30,778 nt of DNA, from the NCBI GenBank assembly GCA_910587235.1, contig CAJUKD010000028.1, forward strand, positions 1 to 30,778, read 5' to 3'. This DNA is from an uncultured Muribaculaceae bacterium (GTDB lineage: Bacteria > Bacteroidota > Bacteroidia > Bacteroidales > Muribaculaceae). The notes under the pieces were generated by a model, which was not told the DNA's origin, ran no database searches, and worked only from the letters and a program-made list of their open reading frames with translations. The position numbers and the translations under genes are program-made. This document shows positions 8,459-16,390 of the stretch, one piece after another; positions within the stretch are counted from its first letter, which is position 1, and each line of letters begins with the position of its first letter.

Positions 8459-9142
8459 TTATTTACTGTTGATTTTGAAATTATGGGTTGTTTTGTAAAC
8501 CTCGGTATTGAAGCGGTACAGGGCAGCTCCGCGACGTGATGATTTGTCGATAGCGCCCGTGCGCTCTATACAGTTGAGTTCGGCTATGCGTTTGCGGAAA
8601 TTCCGCTTGTCGATGCTTCTGCCGAGGATAGTTTCGTGGAGCGCCTGCAGTTGGCTGAGGGTGAACATCTCCGGCAGCAGGTTGAAGCTTATCGGGTTAA
8701 GCGATATTTTGGCACGCAGTTGCTCCAAGGCCGCCCGGATCATGCGCGGGTGGTCGAAGCATAGATCCGGCAGTTCTGCCAGATCGACCCATTCGGCCGC
8801 GTGGGCTTCAAGGCGTTCGGAATCATACTCGGAAGCACCGAGGAGAGCGAAGTATGCCACGGATACCACCCGGTCGCCGGGGTCGCGGTCGACTTCGCCG
8901 AAAGCGCCGACCTGTTCCATATAGATATTCTCCAGTCCGGTGAGTTGGCGCAGGATGCGTCGCGCCGCGTCATCGACGCTTTCGTCGGCATCGACGAAAC
9001 CGCCCATAAGCGACCATTCTCCTTTTGCCGGTTCAAAGGCTCGGCGTGTGAGCAGCAGACATAAGCTGCCGCCCACAAGGCCGAATATGATGCAGTCTAC
9101 TCCGACAGGAAATCGGGCTGCGGAACTGTAGTAATTTTCCAT
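8459..9142 (-). CDS. araR: Nudix-fold winged-helix regulator of arabinose use (AraR type)
   Basis: This 227-residue protein has an N-terminal Nudix domain and a C-terminal winged helix (about 150-215, FTLSQLQALHETILGRS then KRNFRKRIAEL). The Nudix box at 48-70 keeps Gly48, Glu54, Arg62 and Gly69, but the REUXEE core reads R-I-L-R-Q-L, so the metal-binding glutamates are gone and hydrolase activity is not expected. That fits the NrtR-like AraR repressors described for arabinose genes of Bacteroides thetaiotaomicron, which release DNA on binding arabinose. It is encoded inside the operon it probably controls, so autoregulation is likely. The family is clear; ligand and sites are inferred. Confidence 0.9.
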   Translation of the reverse strand: MENYYSSAARFPVGVDCIIFGLVGGSLCLLLTRRAFEPAKGEWSLMGGFVDADESVDDAARRILRQLTGLENIYMEQVGAFGEVDRDPGDRVVSVAYFALLGASEYDSERLEAHAAEWVDLAELPDLCFDHPRMIRAALEQLRAKISLNPISFNLLPEMFTLSQLQALHETILGRSIDKRNFRKRIAELNCIERTGAIDKSSRRGAALYRFNTEVYKTTHNFKINSK

Positions 9143-9159
9143 TTAAAGGAAATACGGTT

Positions 9160-10884
9160 TTACCAGAAATAGATATAGAAAGCCACAGTGATGCCGAGGA
9201 TGACAACTGTGTGGAAGATATCCCAGCCATTCCAGCTTGCACGTGTTTCGGCACGTTGTGCGGGTGTCGAAGTACCGAATACAAGTCCTTGGATTTTCTC
9301 CGGTACCGGAGCTTTGGTGCATAGGGATACGATCACTCCTACAGCGAGGCAGAACACCAGCATCCAGCCGCAGAAGAACAGCCAGTTGCAGTCGTAGAAG
9401 ACGTAGCGGAACAGGTTGGAGCTTTCGTCGGGAAGCAATGCGGCGTTGCTGTAATAAATCTTGGCGCCGAGGCGTGTCAGGCCGATGATAAGACCGGAGA
9501 GCAGTGCCCACATACCGCCTTGAGCGGATGCGCGTTTCCACAGGATGCCGATAAGGAATGCGGCGGCGATGCCCGGGGCGAGTACCGACTGTACGTCCTG
9601 CAGATAGAGATAGAGCACATCGCCGACAGAGCGCATTACGGGAATCCAGAGTATGCCGAGCACGACAATCACGACTGTTGCAATCTGACCGATGCGCACG
9701 AGCTTTTTCGGATCGGTATCGGGTTTATAGCGCTGGTAGAAGTCGATTGTGAACAGAGCAGCCGACGAGTTGAAGAGCGATGCCAGCGATGACATCAGGG
9801 CTGCAAGTATGCCACATACGATAAGACCTTTCACGCCGGCGGGCAACAGTTTGGCCACAAGGGTGGGGAATGCCGCGTCGGTGTTCAGATTGCCGTTGGC
9901 GAGCACAGGCAGGAAACCTTCGCCACCCTGACCGATGTACTTGACGTGGAGGGCGTATGCGATCATGCCGGGGATGAGGAACAGGAATACGGGCAGAAGT
10001 TTGAGGTATGCCCCGAAGATGGTGCCGCGGCGCGACTGGCGCTCGTCCTTGCCCGAGAGTACGCGCTGTACGATGAACTGGTCGGTGCACCAGTACCAGA
10101 AGCCTATGACGGCGGAGCCTATCAGTGCGCCGAGCCAGGGGAAGTCGGCGTCGCTGTTGCTGCGGATAAGATTGGTCATGGAATCGCCGTATTCGTTGAC
10201 TTTTACGGCGTCGCAGATACGCATCATTTCATCCCATCCTCCGAGTTCCTTCAATCCGAGCACAAGAATGATTAGCGAACCTAAGAGCAGGATAGGGGTC
10301 TGCAGCACCGAAGTGTAGAGGACAGATTTCATGCCGCCGAAAACGGTGTAGAGAGCTGTGATAAGCACCAGACCGACGGCTGCAATCCAGAAGAAGTCGA
10401 TTCCCCAGATTTCATCGATTCCGAATACCTGCTGGAATACAAGACCTCCGGCGTAGACCGTCACGGCCACTTTGGTTAGCACGTAGCTGATAAGGGAGAT
10501 TGTGGCCAGAATTGTGCGCGATGATTTGTTGAATCGTTTTTCGAGGAATTCAGGCATGGTGTATACCATCGAACGCGAGTAGAAAGGCACGAATACCCAG
10601 CCGAGGATAAGGATCATCCAGCCCTGGATTTCCCAGTGAGCCATGGCCATACCCGACGATGCGCCGGAGCCGGCCAGACCGATCAGGTGTTCTGAGCCGA
10701 TATTCGAGGCGAATATGGAGGCGCCTATCGCGATCCATGTGGCATCTTTGCCGCCGAGGAAATAGTCGGCGGCGTTGTTCTGTTTCATCCGAGATACCCA
10801 GACGATTATGCCCACGAGGGCTACGAAGAATAGTCCGATGACAATCCAGTCGGGAATTGCCATGACTGCGCTTGCTTGTTGCAT
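9160..10884 (-). CDS. Sodium:solute symporter, likely arabinose transporter
   Basis: A 574-residue inner-membrane transporter of the SSS (SGLT) family with about 14 hydrophobic segments. Early family features are visible: ADYFLGGKDATWIAIGASIFASNIGSEHLIGLAGSGA near 34-70, and further on a GLIVCGILAALMSSLASLFNSSAALFTIDFY stretch, typical of sugar-transporting members. It should bring L-arabinose in with Na+. A second in-frame ATG at residue 8 (MAIPDW) could be the true start. Lying between galM and araR it belongs to the operon; in Bacteroides the equivalent gene is called araT. The Na+ gradient it needs could come partly from the hppA pump (speculative). Confidence 0.92.
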   Translation of the reverse strand: MQQASAVMAIPDWIVIGLFFVALVGIIVWVSRMKQNNAADYFLGGKDATWIAIGASIFASNIGSEHLIGLAGSGASSGMAMAHWEIQGWMILILGWVFVPFYSRSMVYTMPEFLEKRFNKSSRTILATISLISYVLTKVAVTVYAGGLVFQQVFGIDEIWGIDFFWIAAVGLVLITALYTVFGGMKSVLYTSVLQTPILLLGSLIILVLGLKELGGWDEMMRICDAVKVNEYGDSMTNLIRSNSDADFPWLGALIGSAVIGFWYWCTDQFIVQRVLSGKDERQSRRGTIFGAYLKLLPVFLFLIPGMIAYALHVKYIGQGGEGFLPVLANGNLNTDAAFPTLVAKLLPAGVKGLIVCGILAALMSSLASLFNSSAALFTIDFYQRYKPDTDPKKLVRIGQIATVVIVVLGILWIPVMRSVGDVLYLYLQDVQSVLAPGIAAAFLIGILWKRASAQGGMWALLSGLIIGLTRLGAKIYYSNAALLPDESSNLFRYVFYDCNWLFFCGWMLVFCLAVGVIVSLCTKAPVPEKIQGLVFGTSTPAQRAETRASWNGWDIFHTVVILGITVAFYIYFW

Positions 10885-10926
10885 GATTTTTTTACTGACA
10901 GGAAAAAGGTTGTTAAGGTTTAAGGT

Positions 10927-12087
10927 TTATTCGGCTGTGCTGAAACGGAAGATGCAGCGTGAGATATATTTTTCACCGGGATTGAGTGTTGCCGACGGCC
11001 ATTCGGGATGGTTGGGGGTATCGGGGTATTTTTGGGTTTCAAGGCATATTGCAGTCTGGCAGTTCATTGCTTTTCCGCCTTTTCCTGTCATTGTCCCGTC
11101 AAGGAAATTGCCGCTGTATGCCTGTAGGCCGGGTTCGTTTGTGAAAACCTCCATTACTATGCCTGTTTCCGGCGATTCAAGGCGTGCGGCTGCGCGGTCG
11201 AGGCTGCCTTCGGTGTCGAGTACCCAGTTGTGGTCGAAGCCGTGGGCGCCGCGTATCTGCTCGTCGTCGGCAGCTATGTCGAGGCCTATGGCTTTGGCGG
11301 TGGTGAAGTCCATCGGTGTGCCGGCAACTGGGCGGATTTCACCTGTGGGCATATAGGTGGTGTCGGTAGGTGTGAAATTCGACGCGTTGAGTGTCAGCAG
11401 ATGATTGTGGACGGTGTTGGACGGGTCGCCGGAGAGGTTGAAATAGGAGTGCTGTGTCATGTTGACCACGGTGGGGCGGTCGGTGGTGGCTGTGTATGTC
11501 ACGTCGAGAGCGTTGTCGGAACGCAGAACATAGGTGACTTCTGCTTTTACTTCGCCGGGGAAGCCGTTGTCGCCGTCGGGAGAAACGAGCGACAGCACGA
11601 GTGTGGAGTCATCGGGCTGTACGGCGTCCCATACTTGGTATTGCCAGCCGGCAGGACCTCCGTGGAGGCAGTGGCCGAAGTTGTTCTGCGGCAGAATGAC
11701 GGTGTCGCCGTCGATGATCATGCGGCCTCCGTTTATGCGGTTTGCATAGCGGCCTATGGTTGCGCCGAAGTCGGTCTGGTTGTTTTCGGGGAAATAAGGA
11801 GTAACACTGTCGAAGCCGAGCACAACGTCGTGCATGCGTCCGTCGCGGTCGGGAACCATCATCGAAACCAGTCGTCCGCCGAAGTTGGTGAAGCAGGCTT
11901 CGAGTCCGTTGGAGTTGGTCAGGACATACAGGTCGGTTGCTTTTCCATTGTATTCGTTTTGGAACGCTTCGCGGTCAAGGCCGCTTTTTGTCAGATCTTT
12001 CTCCTGGTTGTTTCCGCCACAGGAAATAATGCCTGCGCCGACGGTTGCGGCTATCACAAGCGGAAAAATAGATTTAAGGGAAGTCAT
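10927..12087 (-). CDS. galM: Aldose 1-epimerase, predicted periplasmic lipoprotein
   Basis: The 386-residue mutarotase interconverts alpha and beta anomers, here presumably of L-arabinose before or after transport. A lipoprotein signal peptide (hydrophobic 8-22, Cys23 in GIISCGG) places it on a membrane facing the periplasm. Catalytic residues known in the family are present: His142 in CLHGG, His213 in HSYFNL, and Glu318 in TNEPGLQAYSGN. It is the first gene of the arabinose operon, so its upstream region should hold the operon promoter and operator. Most galM proteins are cytoplasmic, but secreted forms are common in Bacteroidetes. Confidence 0.94.
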   Translation of the reverse strand: MTSLKSIFPLVIAATVGAGIISCGGNNQEKDLTKSGLDREAFQNEYNGKATDLYVLTNSNGLEACFTNFGGRLVSMMVPDRDGRMHDVVLGFDSVTPYFPENNQTDFGATIGRYANRINGGRMIIDGDTVILPQNNFGHCLHGGPAGWQYQVWDAVQPDDSTLVLSLVSPDGDNGFPGEVKAEVTYVLRSDNALDVTYTATTDRPTVVNMTQHSYFNLSGDPSNTVHNHLLTLNASNFTPTDTTYMPTGEIRPVAGTPMDFTTAKAIGLDIAADDEQIRGAHGFDHNWVLDTEGSLDRAAARLESPETGIVMEVFTNEPGLQAYSGNFLDGTMTGKGGKAMNCQTAICLETQKYPDTPNHPEWPSATLNPGEKYISRCIFRFSTAE

Positions 12088-12143
12088 TGCAAAAAAAAGT
12101 ATTTTAGGTTTATATTGTTGTCAGGTATCAGCGGTGTAGTATG

Positions 12144-12157
12144 GTGTAAAATTACAC
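12144..12157. promoter_or_regulatory. Candidate AraR operator overlapping the galM promoter
   Basis: The dyad GTGTAA-AA-TTACAC (6-bp perfect arms) lies 57 bases before the galM start. Read on the minus strand it contains TAATTTTA, a 7-of-8 match to the -7 box, so a protein bound here would block the operon promoter. No TTTG is found at the proper -33 distance, so the promoter may be weak or need help. The half-site GTGTAAA recurs at 12263-12269. Linking the site to AraR is an inference from position. Confidence 0.4.
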
Positions 12158-12273
12158 TTAATTCCGCCGCTAAGTTACAGTCTTTTGTTTTATTTCGCAA
12201 TAGCGGAAATTATGTTTCACAACATGTTTTTTGCGATTTGTGGTGTGTGCTTTTGTTCTGTTGTGTAAAGATA

Positions 12274-12328
12274 TAGAAAAAACGTGGACGGCCAAATTCG
12301 GAATGTCGGAATTTCGGTCGTCCACGTG
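12274..12328 (-). terminator. Intrinsic terminator of the CotH operon
   Basis: On the minus strand a stem starting ACGTGGACGACCGAAATT (from 12327) pairs, with a few wobble or bulged positions, with its complement ending at 12282, and is followed directly by a run of six T and more A/T. It lies 26 bases after the CotH-like stop, a classical intrinsic terminator that also insulates the arabinose promoter. Confidence 0.82.
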
Positions 12329-12352
12329 ATGCGTAAGAGGAGTTTTATGTTG

Positions 12353-13786
12353 TCAATACAGACCCATGTTCGGATCCCGGTCTATAAAGTCGATGCGATT
12401 CATAAGCCATTGCTTAAGGCGTTCATTGTTTTTGCGGAAATGGCTCGCCCCCGGGGCACTCGCCCACGATGAGGATCGTAGCGGATCCCAGATCTCGGCG
12501 TCGGCAAGGGCTGAAGCTTCGATTGTAGCGGTGTACTCGTCGATGTATTCAAGCAGCTGTGGCAAAAGTTCTTCTTTGAAGAAGTCGAAACGCTCGCGTA
12601 TCATTTTCTTGAATGAGCTTTGTGTCACCAGTCTGTAGAACATTTTTGCGCCGGCACTATTGGAACTTGACGAGAATGCACGGGTGTTATATGTTTCCGT
12701 AGTGCCTTTGTACTGATCGTAGTTGAAAGCCCAGTCGTAGTCCCAGGCGGGTCCGAAATGGAAAAGGTCGTCGGCGTTGGCTTTGTACATGTAGACGCTT
12801 TTCGGCCATCCGGGCTCGCCATTGTTTGTCAACAGATTCAGCAGTACGTAGTTTACGGCCGATGTCATGTCGAGCTTGCTGTCTATGTCGTTGAATCCTA
12901 TCCGGGACTCGAAAGCCTCGAAATCGGTTCGCCAGCGTTCGAACATTTCCTGAGCGCTTTCGCCTTCGGGATTTTCGGCGGCGAGTTCGTTTAGGTCGGG
13001 ATCTTTGACCATTACGGGCAGGCCGAATCTTTTGGAATAGAATTTGAATTCTTCGTCGTAGTTGGTGTCAAGTTCGAAAAGTATGCCGGTCGTTTCGTCG
13101 ATGTCGACGCTTGCGCCGTTTATGCCTATTTTCTCGGTCAGCATATATGTTCCTCGAGGCTTGCCGTTGAGCGTTACGTCGACGGGTATGCAGCTGTTTG
13201 TAAAGGGCATGCCGAGTAGCGATGCCGTTTTGAGGGCGATAGCGTTGCGCAGACCGCCTGTTTCATCAATCCAGTTGGCAATCAGGGCAAAGCTTTTTGC
13301 TTTTTTGAGGCCTCCGAATTCGGCCTTTTTGTCGAATTTCAAGCGGTAGGGCTTCTTTGGAAAAGACCATGTGCTGTTGCCTCTTCCTTTGATGTTTACA
13401 GCTTTGGTTTCAAAGTCAGGGCAGAGTCCGAAGCCTTCGATGCTGATTTGTGCAGACATGTAGTAGTCCTTGCTCGGTATTTCATCGACGTACTCGTCTG
13501 TGACTATTTTTATTGTCGGAATCTTTGCGCCGATAACACAGCTGTCGACATTGGCGAGCTTCAGTTCGCGTGGCATTTCACTGCTTTCAGTATCGTTCAG
13601 AACAAGGCTGTGGCACTCTTCGGCGCTGCCTTTGTGGGTGATGTTGGCGGGTGTGCTCGCAGGACGTGATACGACACGCGATTTGCTGCCGTTCTTGTAA
13701 TATATGTGTAGCCATTCGTTTTCTGCAATAGCCGGAGTTGCGGCGAGTAAGATTGCCAGAGTGGCTGTCAGTATATGTTTTTTCAT
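12353..13786 (-). CDS. Secreted CotH-like (atypical protein kinase fold) protein
   Basis: The 477-residue protein has an N-terminal signal peptide (about 1-21, ending AIAE). The CotH region spans roughly 90-470: GRGNSTW at 134-140, KKPYRLKF at 144-151, a FELD stretch, and GPAWDYDWAFN at 345-355, which corresponds to the family's conserved metal-binding DFD-like motif (here DYD). CotH proteins were named from Bacillus spore coat and some phosphorylate proteins; the substrate here is unknown and it should act outside the cytoplasm. Its start overlaps the stop of the upstream gene by four bases (ATGA), so the two are translated together. Confidence 0.85.
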   Translation of the reverse strand: MKKHILTATLAILLAATPAIAENEWLHIYYKNGSKSRVVSRPASTPANITHKGSAEECHSLVLNDTESSEMPRELKLANVDSCVIGAKIPTIKIVTDEYVDEIPSKDYYMSAQISIEGFGLCPDFETKAVNIKGRGNSTWSFPKKPYRLKFDKKAEFGGLKKAKSFALIANWIDETGGLRNAIALKTASLLGMPFTNSCIPVDVTLNGKPRGTYMLTEKIGINGASVDIDETTGILFELDTNYDEEFKFYSKRFGLPVMVKDPDLNELAAENPEGESAQEMFERWRTDFEAFESRIGFNDIDSKLDMTSAVNYVLLNLLTNNGEPGWPKSVYMYKANADDLFHFGPAWDYDWAFNYDQYKGTTETYNTRAFSSSSNSAGAKMFYRLVTQSSFKKMIRERFDFFKEELLPQLLEYIDEYTATIEASALADAEIWDPLRSSSWASAPGASHFRKNNERLKQWLMNRIDFIDRDPNMGLY

Positions 13787-14259
13787 CGAGTCAATGATAT
13801 TTTGAATGAATGCTTGCCTGTATGTAATATGTATATTCCCGACGGTAGCGACGATGTGGCTATCCGCGTACTTCCGTTTTGGGATGTCGCATATTCGGCT
13901 TTGATGCCTTTTGTGTCGAACAGAGTAGCTGAGTCTGTTCCGCTTACGGTCATATATCCGTCGCTGATATGTATCACCGGGATGTCCGCGCCGGTAGTTT
14001 CTTCTATTCCCGAAACGGGACCTTCGGTGCTGTAAGTCCAGTTCCGCATTTCATGAAGTGGAACGGTGAGAGTGGAGTTTCCGTCGGCACTGCCGAAGGT
14101 CAGACCTGATTCATCGATATCGATGCATGTCGAAGCGTTTAGCTCAAGTTCTACATTGCGGTGGTTGGACATCTCGACGATAATACTTCTGTATTGTTCG
14201 GCGTAGCCCGGCAGAAACAGTGCCACGGATATGGCGGCTGCGGCAAGTTTTCTTGTCAT
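13783..14259 (-). CDS. Small secreted protein with sorting-domain-like C-terminus
   Basis: I do not recognise a named family. From the ATG at 14259 it has 158 residues, with a signal peptide (MTRKLAAAAISVALFLPGYA). A longer reading from a TTG at 14301 is unlikely because that codon lies inside the probable -7 box. The body is beta-rich. The last 40 residues (IATSSLPSGIYILHTG to the final KISLTR) resemble the short beta domain that ends many Bacteroidetes proteins exported by the type IX system, though the match is loose. It is coupled to the CotH-like gene by a 4-base overlap, so the two probably act together at the cell surface or in the periplasm. Confidence 0.75.
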   Translation of the reverse strand: MTRKLAAAAISVALFLPGYAEQYRSIIVEMSNHRNVELELNASTCIDIDESGLTFGSADGNSTLTVPLHEMRNWTYSTEGPVSGIEETTGADIPVIHISDGYMTVSGTDSATLFDTKGIKAEYATSQNGSTRIATSSLPSGIYILHTGKHSFKISLTR

Positions 14260-14298
14260 TTGTGATGATGGTTTTAGGTATAAGGATTTTTGCAGGTG

Positions 14299-14306
14299 CA
14301 AATGTA
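14299..14306 (-). promoter_or_regulatory. -7 box for the secreted-protein/CotH operon
   Basis: Read on the minus strand, 14306-14299 is TACATTTG, a perfect -7 box, about 40 bases before the ATG at 14259. No TTTG is found 19-21 bases further upstream, so the -33 part is poor. It lies back to back with the rplM promoter, only 11 bases from the TTTG of that promoter. Confidence 0.5.
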
Positions 14307-14316
14307 ATAAAATTTA

Positions 14317-14348
14317 TTTGGATAGTTCGGTGAAAAGCAGTACTTTTG
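14317..14348 (+). promoter_or_regulatory. Promoter of the rplM-rpsI-rpsB-tsf operon
   Basis: A perfect -33 TTTG (14317-14320), exactly 20 bases, and a perfect -7 TACTTTTG (14341-14348). Transcription should start near 14355, leaving about 105 bases of leader before rplM. This perfect match to the Bacteroidetes consensus fits a highly expressed ribosomal operon. Confidence 0.88.
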
Positions 14349-14354
14349 CAGACC

Positions 14355-14458
14355 GATTATGTCCAAATAATTATCCGACAGCTGCGGCGACCGAGCTTTT
14401 GGCCAAGCGAGCGAGCGGCAGTAGTTAAATTATGTAACTATCAATCAAGTAATTAAAA
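14355..14458 (+). promoter_or_regulatory. Structured leader of rplM, candidate L13 autoregulatory leader
   Basis: The roughly 105-base leader contains a GC-rich block at 14380-14421 in an otherwise AT-rich sequence. CTGC at 14382-14385 can pair with GCAG at 14418-14421, and inside it GCTT (14395-14398) can pair with AAGC (14405-14408) around a TTGGCC loop. Ribosomal operons are often controlled by binding of their own protein to such a leader, and I recall an L13 leader motif proposed for Bacteroidia; whether this matches it cannot be tested here. Confidence 0.45.
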
Positions 14459-14938
14459 GTGGATACTTTAAGCTACAAAACCGCGACTCCCAATGCTCAG
14501 TCCGTGCAGCATGACTGGGTCGTAATCGATGCCACCGACCAGGTTCTCGGTCGTCTTTGCGCCAAGGTTGCCAAAATTCTCCGCGGCAAATACAAACCCA
14601 GCTATTCTCCTTTCGTGGAATGCGGCGACAACGTTATCATCATCAATGCCGACAAAGTACGCCTTACCGGCAAGAAGATGACTGATCGCATCTACCTCAA
14701 CTTCACCGGCTATCCCGGCGGTCAGCGTGAGCTTACCCCCGAAGTGCTGATGAAAAAATCATTCAACAAGCATCTCAAACCCGGCATGAATCCTCTGTTC
14801 ATCCGCGTGATGAAAGGCATGCTTCCCAAAAACCGTCTGGGTCGTCGCCTGATCGAGAACATGCACGTTTATAACGGTCCGAGCCATCCCCACGAAGCTC
14901 AGAACCCCAAAGTAATCGACATTAACAAACTGAAATAA
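14459..14938 (+). CDS. rplM: Ribosomal protein L13 (uL13)
   Basis: A 159-residue large-subunit protein, somewhat longer than the 142 of E. coli because of a longer N- and C-terminus. Family stretches are clear: WVVIDATDQVLGRLCAKVAKILRGK, VIIINADKVRLTGKKM, GYPGGQR, and RVMKGMLPKNRLGRRL. The start is a GTG at 14459 giving VDTLSYKT, the usual N-terminus in Bacteroidetes; no in-frame ATG is available upstream. rpsI follows after seven bases. Confidence 0.96.
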   Translation: MDTLSYKTATPNAQSVQHDWVVIDATDQVLGRLCAKVAKILRGKYKPSYSPFVECGDNVIIINADKVRLTGKKMTDRIYLNFTGYPGGQRELTPEVLMKKSFNKHLKPGMNPLFIRVMKGMLPKNRLGRRLIENMHVYNGPSHPHEAQNPKVIDINKLK

Positions 14939-14945
14939 TTGAAGC

Positions 14946-15332
14946 ATGGAAACAGTAAATGCAGTTGGCCGTCGTAAGGCCGCCGTTGCCCGTGTAATCC
15001 TTAAAGAAGGCACCGGTGTAATCACCATCAACAAGCGCCCCCTCGAAAAGTACTTCCCCTCTTCAATTCTTCAGTACATCGTAAAGCAGCCCCTGTCGGT
15101 TCTCGAAGTTACCGAAAAATATGACTTTCAGGTAAATCTTGACGGCGGCGGCTATAAAGGCCAGGCAGAAGCTCTCCGCCTCGGTATTGCCCGTGCTCTC
15201 GTTAAGCTCAACCCCGACGACAAGGCAATCCTGCGCAAGCATGGCTTCATGACCCGTGACCCGCGCGCTGTAGAGCGTAAAAAGCCCGGTCAGCCCAAAG
15301 CACGCAAGCGCTTCCAGTTCTCCAAGCGTTAA
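14946..15332 (+). CDS. rpsI: Ribosomal protein S9 (uS9)
   Basis: A 128-residue small-subunit protein, standard length. N-terminal AVGRRKAAVARVILKEGTG, central DGGGYKGQAEALRLGIARAL and the strictly conserved basic tail KARKRFQFSKR, whose last Arg reaches the P-site tRNA, are all present. It is co-transcribed with rplM, the nearly universal pairing. Confidence 0.98.
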   Translation: METVNAVGRRKAAVARVILKEGTGVITINKRPLEKYFPSSILQYIVKQPLSVLEVTEKYDFQVNLDGGGYKGQAEALRLGIARALVKLNPDDKAILRKHGFMTRDPRAVERKKPGQPKARKRFQFSKR

Positions 15333-15494
15333 TTTATACAGCCGCTTGAATACATCGGAACTCTATGCCGCCGGCTTGGCGGCATAAGAATTACGGTGAA
15401 AGTTTAGTATCTAAACCGTGCGGATGGACGCGTTCCCTACCTCTCGGTTGTTTCAACAAAAGAACGTAAACGAATCAAAACAAACTCCCAAATC
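15333..15494 (+). promoter_or_regulatory. rpsI-rpsB spacer with two hairpins
   Basis: The 162-base spacer holds a 9-bp perfect hairpin at 15364-15386 (TATGCCGCC, five-base loop, GGCGGCATA) and a second short one at 15402-15416 (GTTTAG-TAT-CTAAAC). Neither is followed by a T-run, so they are not simple terminators. I see no consensus promoter here. They may be an rpsB leader (S2 feedback) or RNA-processing signals. Confidence 0.4.
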
Positions 15495-16319
15495 ATGGCA
15501 ACACCCACATTTGAACAGCTCCTTGAAGCAGGCTGCCACTTCGGCCACCTCAAAAGAAAATGGAACCCCGCAATGGCGCCCTATATCTTCATGGAACGCA
15601 ACGGTATCCACATAATCGACCTCTATAAGACTTCCGCCAAACTGCAGGAAGCCGCCGACGTCCTCAAAGGTTTCGCTAAATCAGGCAAAAAAGTCCTCTT
15701 CGTGGCCACGAAGAAGCAGGCCAAACAGATAATAGCCGACCTTGCGTCGTCCATCAATATGCCTTATGTAATCGAGCGTTGGCCCGGCGGTATGCTTACC
15801 AACTTCCCCACCATCCGCAAGGCTGTCCGCAAGATGACAACCATCGACAAGATGACCGCCGACGGCACTTTTGATAATCTTTCAAAGCGTGAACGTCTGC
15901 AGATTTCCCGTCAGCGTGCCAAACTTGAGAAGACTCTCGGTTCTATCGCCGATCTGAACCGTCTGCCCTCTGCACTTTTTGTAGTCGACGTTCTTAAAGA
16001 ACACATTGCAGTGGCTGAGGCAAACCGTCTTGGTATTCCCGTATTCGCTATGGTCGATACCAATTCAGATCCTACCAACATCGATTACGTTATTCCCGTC
16101 AACGACGATGCCTCCAAATCGATCGAACTTATTGCCGGCACCCTTGTGGCTGCTATGGCAGAAGGCCTGGAAGAACGTAAGGCTGAAAAGGTAGATGCTC
16201 CTGCCGAAGAAGGCGCCGCCGCAGCACCCAAACGCGAACGCCGTCGTGTACGCAAAGCCGATGCAGAAGAAGCTCCCGTAGCTGAAGCTGCTGAAGCCGT
16301 TGCTGCTACAGAGGAGTAA
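15495..16319 (+). CDS. rpsB: Ribosomal protein S2 (uS2)
   Basis: A 274-residue small-subunit protein. The S2 core runs to about 228: FEQLLEAGCHFGHLKRKWNPAM, RWPGGMLTNFPTIRKAVRKM, and AVAEANRLGIPVFAMVDTNSDP. The last 45 residues are an Ala/Glu-rich tail with a basic patch (KRERRRVRKA), an extension of low complexity seen in many Bacteroidetes S2 proteins. The tsf gene follows at 71 bases, the usual partner. Confidence 0.98.
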   Translation: MATPTFEQLLEAGCHFGHLKRKWNPAMAPYIFMERNGIHIIDLYKTSAKLQEAADVLKGFAKSGKKVLFVATKKQAKQIIADLASSINMPYVIERWPGGMLTNFPTIRKAVRKMTTIDKMTADGTFDNLSKRERLQISRQRAKLEKTLGSIADLNRLPSALFVVDVLKEHIAVAEANRLGIPVFAMVDTNSDPTNIDYVIPVNDDASKSIELIAGTLVAAMAEGLEERKAEKVDAPAEEGAAAAPKRERRRVRKADAEEAPVAEAAEAVAATEE

Positions 16320-16390
16320 TCCGATGTCCGTACAGGCATAAGCGAAAATTTTATCAATCAATTCACGAACCCCATAAATACTATAATATT

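Noticed and set aside
11230..12276. 348-codon open frame opposite galM
   Set aside because: Antisense shadow with odd composition (Val, Gly and Cys-rich) and no family match.
14260..14301. TTG-started N-terminal extension of the small secreted protein
   Set aside because: It would overlap the -7 box and displace the signal peptide from the N-terminus.
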